Source of the DNA: JBEIUO01 sp964549785
Lineage (GTDB): Bacteria; Planctomycetota; Phycisphaerae; Phycisphaerales; UBA1924
Assembly: GCA_964549785.1 (NCBI GenBank)
Contig: CAZJXA010000205.1
Location: 1-6,127, forward strand
Length of the DNA stretch: 6,127 nucleotides
Reading direction: 5' to 3'
Shown: piece by piece, positions 5,044 to 6,127 of the stretch
Layout of the letters: each line of letters opens with the position of its first letter
Position numbering within the stretch: the stretch's first letter is position 1
Position numbers and translations under genes: made by a program
Notes under the pieces: generated by a model
Told to the model about the DNA's origin: nothing
Databases searched by the model: none
The model's input: the letters and a program-made list of their open reading frames with translations, nothing else

Positions 5044-5541
5044 ATGGCAGCCCCCATTACCGCGATCTTTGACAACCATTACGCCGCCACCGAGGCTGTG
5101 TCCGGTCTTCGTGCTTCCGGGTTCCCCGAATCCGACATCAGCGTCCTCACCTCTGACAACGAAACCACCCGTAACACCTTCGGTGTTACGACCAAGAGCA
5201 AACTCGGCGAAGGCGTGGCCATTGGCGCTGGCGTCGGCGGTGCAGTCGTTGCTCTCGTAGCGGGTCTCACCGCCGTCGGTGCGATTGCCACGGGCGGTAT
5301 TGGCTTGCTCGCCGCCGGACCGATCGTCGCAGCGCTCGCCGGTGCAGGCGCGGGCGCAGCCGCTGGCGGTCTTCTCGGCGGCATGATCGGCCTCGGGATC
5401 CCCGAGCACGAAGCCAAGTTCTACGAAGACAAGATCGCCAAGGGCGGCGTCCTCGTCGGTGTTCTCGCCGACGGCGACCGCATCAAGATCGCGAAGGAAA
5501 TCCTCAAGGCCCGCGGCGGCGAGAGCGTCACCAAGGGTTAA
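5044..5541 (+). CDS. Glycine-zipper general-stress-type membrane protein (YflT/GSP17M-like)
   Basis: A 165-residue protein with three parts. The N-terminal alpha/beta segment TAIFDNHYAATEAVSGLRASGFPESDISVL (about residues 6-35) is typical of proteins related to Bacillus YflT/general stress protein 17M. A long Gly/Ala-rich hydrophobic stretch (56-119) carries repeated small-residue patterns (GAGVGG, GAGAGAAAGGLLGG) that would form one or two tightly packed membrane helices. The C-terminal segment IPEHEAKFYEDKIAKGGVLVGV (119-140) plus an amphipathic helix returns to the same alpha/beta fold. The N- and C-terminal parts look like two halves of one ferredoxin-like domain interrupted by the membrane hairpin. 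AGAGG seven bases before the ATG supports the start; the frame is open further upstream but shows no coding character. The biochemical role is unknown, and stress association is by family resemblance only. It is convergent with the deaminase gene. Confidence 0.8.
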   Translation: MAAPITAIFDNHYAATEAVSGLRASGFPESDISVLTSDNETTRNTFGVTTKSKLGEGVAIGAGVGGAVVALVAGLTAVGAIATGGIGLLAAGPIVAALAGAGAGAAAGGLLGGMIGLGIPEHEAKFYEDKIAKGGVLVGVLADGDRIKIAKEILKARGGESVTKG

Positions 5542-5544
5542 GCC

Positions 5545-5561
5545 CCCGACCGAAGGCCGGG
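5545..5561 (+). terminator. Short hairpin after the stress-protein gene
   Basis: CCCGACC (5545-5551) and GGCCGGG (5555-5561) form a seven-position stem with one A-C mismatch and a GAA loop, starting four bases after the TAA stop. No T-run follows directly. It could act as a weak terminator or 3'-end stabiliser, with the larger palindrome downstream as backup. Confidence 0.45.
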
Positions 5562-5600
5562 AGAAGCTTCCGTCCCTTCAACATCTGAATAGACCCCAAT

Positions 5601-5651
5601 CATCGGGGTGTCGTAGCGGGACTAAACCCCCTCGCTTACGGCACCCCGATG
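5601..5651. repeat. Long imperfect palindrome between convergent genes, probable bidirectional 3'-end structure
   Basis: Bases 5601-5618 pair with 5633-5651 through 18 positions, with one G-U wobble (5611/5641) and one bulged T (5636), around a 14-base loop. The strongest block is CATCGGGGTG against CACCCCGATG. The right arm contains the last codons and TAA stop of the minus-strand deaminase gene, so the structure sits at the 3' end of both convergent genes. There is no T-run on either side. A competing five-base-pair hairpin (ACCCC 5593-5597 / GGGGT 5605-5609) shares the left arm. It is likely a bidirectional terminator or a dispersed REP-like intergenic palindrome; which cannot be decided from one copy. 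Confidence 0.6.
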
Positions 5652-6112
5652 TCTTCGTTCCAGAGTCCGGGTTTGGCCGCAATGAACGCCCGCATCAACG
5701 CCACACACTCCGCGTCGTTCACCACCGAAACATCGACGCCCTCGGCCCGCAGCCAGTCTTCCCGCCCCATGAAGGTTTCGTTCTCACCGATCACCACCAC
5801 CGGGATGCGGTGAAGCACGGCCGTTCCGCTGCACATCGCGCAGGGGCTCAGGGTCGTCGCCATCAGCAGCCGATGCCAGTCGCGGCGTCGCCCGGCGTTC
5901 CGCACGCACGCGGTCTCGGCGTGGGCCGTCGGGTCGCCCGTTTGCACCCGCATGTTGTGGCCCCGGGCAATGATCGCGCCCGATTCATCCATCAGCGCTG
6001 CGCCAATCGGGATTCCGCCCTCCGCCAAGCCCTTCCGGGCTTCGTGGATCGCCGCCTCCAAGGCCCGACGACGAAACTCCTGGGAAAACAGCGGGGGCGG
6101 AGGGTGGTTCAT
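5636..6112 (-). CDS. Cytosine deaminase-like nucleobase deaminase (yeast FCY1 type)
   Basis: Zinc hydrolase expected to convert cytosine to uracil for pyrimidine salvage in the cytoplasm. The 158-residue product has the deaminase signatures THAE as AHAE (63-66: zinc ligand H64, proton-shuttle E66) and PCAMC (90-94: zinc ligands C91 and C94). It resembles fungal FCY1 from end to end: EGGIPIGAAL, RGHNMRVQTG, TTLSPCAMCSG, VVVIGENETF, and a C-terminus of WNEDIG against yeast WFEDIG. The FCY1 substrate-contact residues appear conserved as N53, F114, W151 and D154, which favours free cytosine over guanine or tRNA adenosine (TadA) as substrate. This is from memory of the yeast protein, not an alignment search. 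The ATG at 6112 has no Shine-Dalgarno site, and its promoter lies beyond the window. The 3' end overlaps the palindrome at 5601-5651. Deaminase family is firm; cytosine specificity is probable. Confidence 0.88.
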   Translation of the reverse strand: MNHPPPPLFSQEFRRRALEAAIHEARKGLAEGGIPIGAALMDESGAIIARGHNMRVQTGDPTAHAETACVRNAGRRRDWHRLLMATTLSPCAMCSGTAVLHRIPVVVIGENETFMGREDWLRAEGVDVSVVNDAECVALMRAFIAAKPGLWNEDIGVP

Positions 6113-6127
6113 AGTGACGATTGTTGG

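Noticed and set aside
1..6127. Mobile elements, phage or defence genes, CRISPR arrays, tRNAs and rRNAs
   Set aside because: No transposase or integrase frame, regularly spaced repeat array, cloverleaf or rRNA-like stretch was found on either strand.

Overview
This 6.1 kb window is GC-rich, chromosomal-looking bacterial DNA with tightly packed genes and mostly short gaps. No mobile-element gene, tRNA, rRNA or CRISPR array is visible. The YceI-like protein carries a Sec signal peptide, which would suit a cell with a periplasm. The overall style (high GC, Shine-Dalgarno sites present at some genes and absent at others, MarR/YceI/pirin neighbours) would fit a Planctomycetota-like (Phycisphaerae) or acidobacterial genome. 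That placement is a weak inference from gene style, not a demonstrated assignment.

Left part, minus strand (1-1619): an apparent two-gene DNA-repair operon. The first gene encodes an O6-alkylguanine-DNA methyltransferase (1619 to 1122, active-site PCHR). The second, 25 bases downstream, encodes a Y-family DNA polymerase IV (1096 to beyond position 1; its 3' end lies outside the window). One enzyme reverses alkylation damage directly and the other copies past damaged bases. The polymerase carries about 17 extra residues in its N-terminal catalytic region.

Divergent control region (1620-1776): this separates the repair operon from a plus-strand gene cluster and holds two different inverted repeats. 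One (1646-1680) surrounds a plausible -10 box of the methyltransferase and belongs to a set of three TCAGGAGG-containing elements. The other (1728-1770) is a 43-base, 16-base-arm palindrome directly in front of a MarR-family regulator gene, and is the best operator candidate here.

Middle part, plus strand (1777-4845): MarR regulator, exported YceI-family lipid-binding-type protein, an unrecognised protein with about ten membrane segments arranged 5+5, and a pirin/quercetinase-type bicupin with a complete metal-binding set. The shared direction and short to moderate gaps suggest a regulated stress-response cluster. What signal it answers cannot be read from the sequence.

Right part (4846-6127): a separate small gene (5044-5541) for a glycine-zipper membrane protein resembling YflT/general-stress proteins. 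It is followed by a long imperfect palindrome (5601-5651) that overlaps the stop codon of a convergent minus-strand gene. That gene encodes a 158-residue nucleobase deaminase strikingly like the fungal (yeast FCY1-type) cytosine deaminase.

No gene here makes an obviously new biological system. The most worthwhile items are the 43-base palindrome, the unknown 10-TM protein inside a MarR/YceI/pirin cluster, the DinB insertion, the fungal-type cytosine deaminase, and the 3'-end palindrome.
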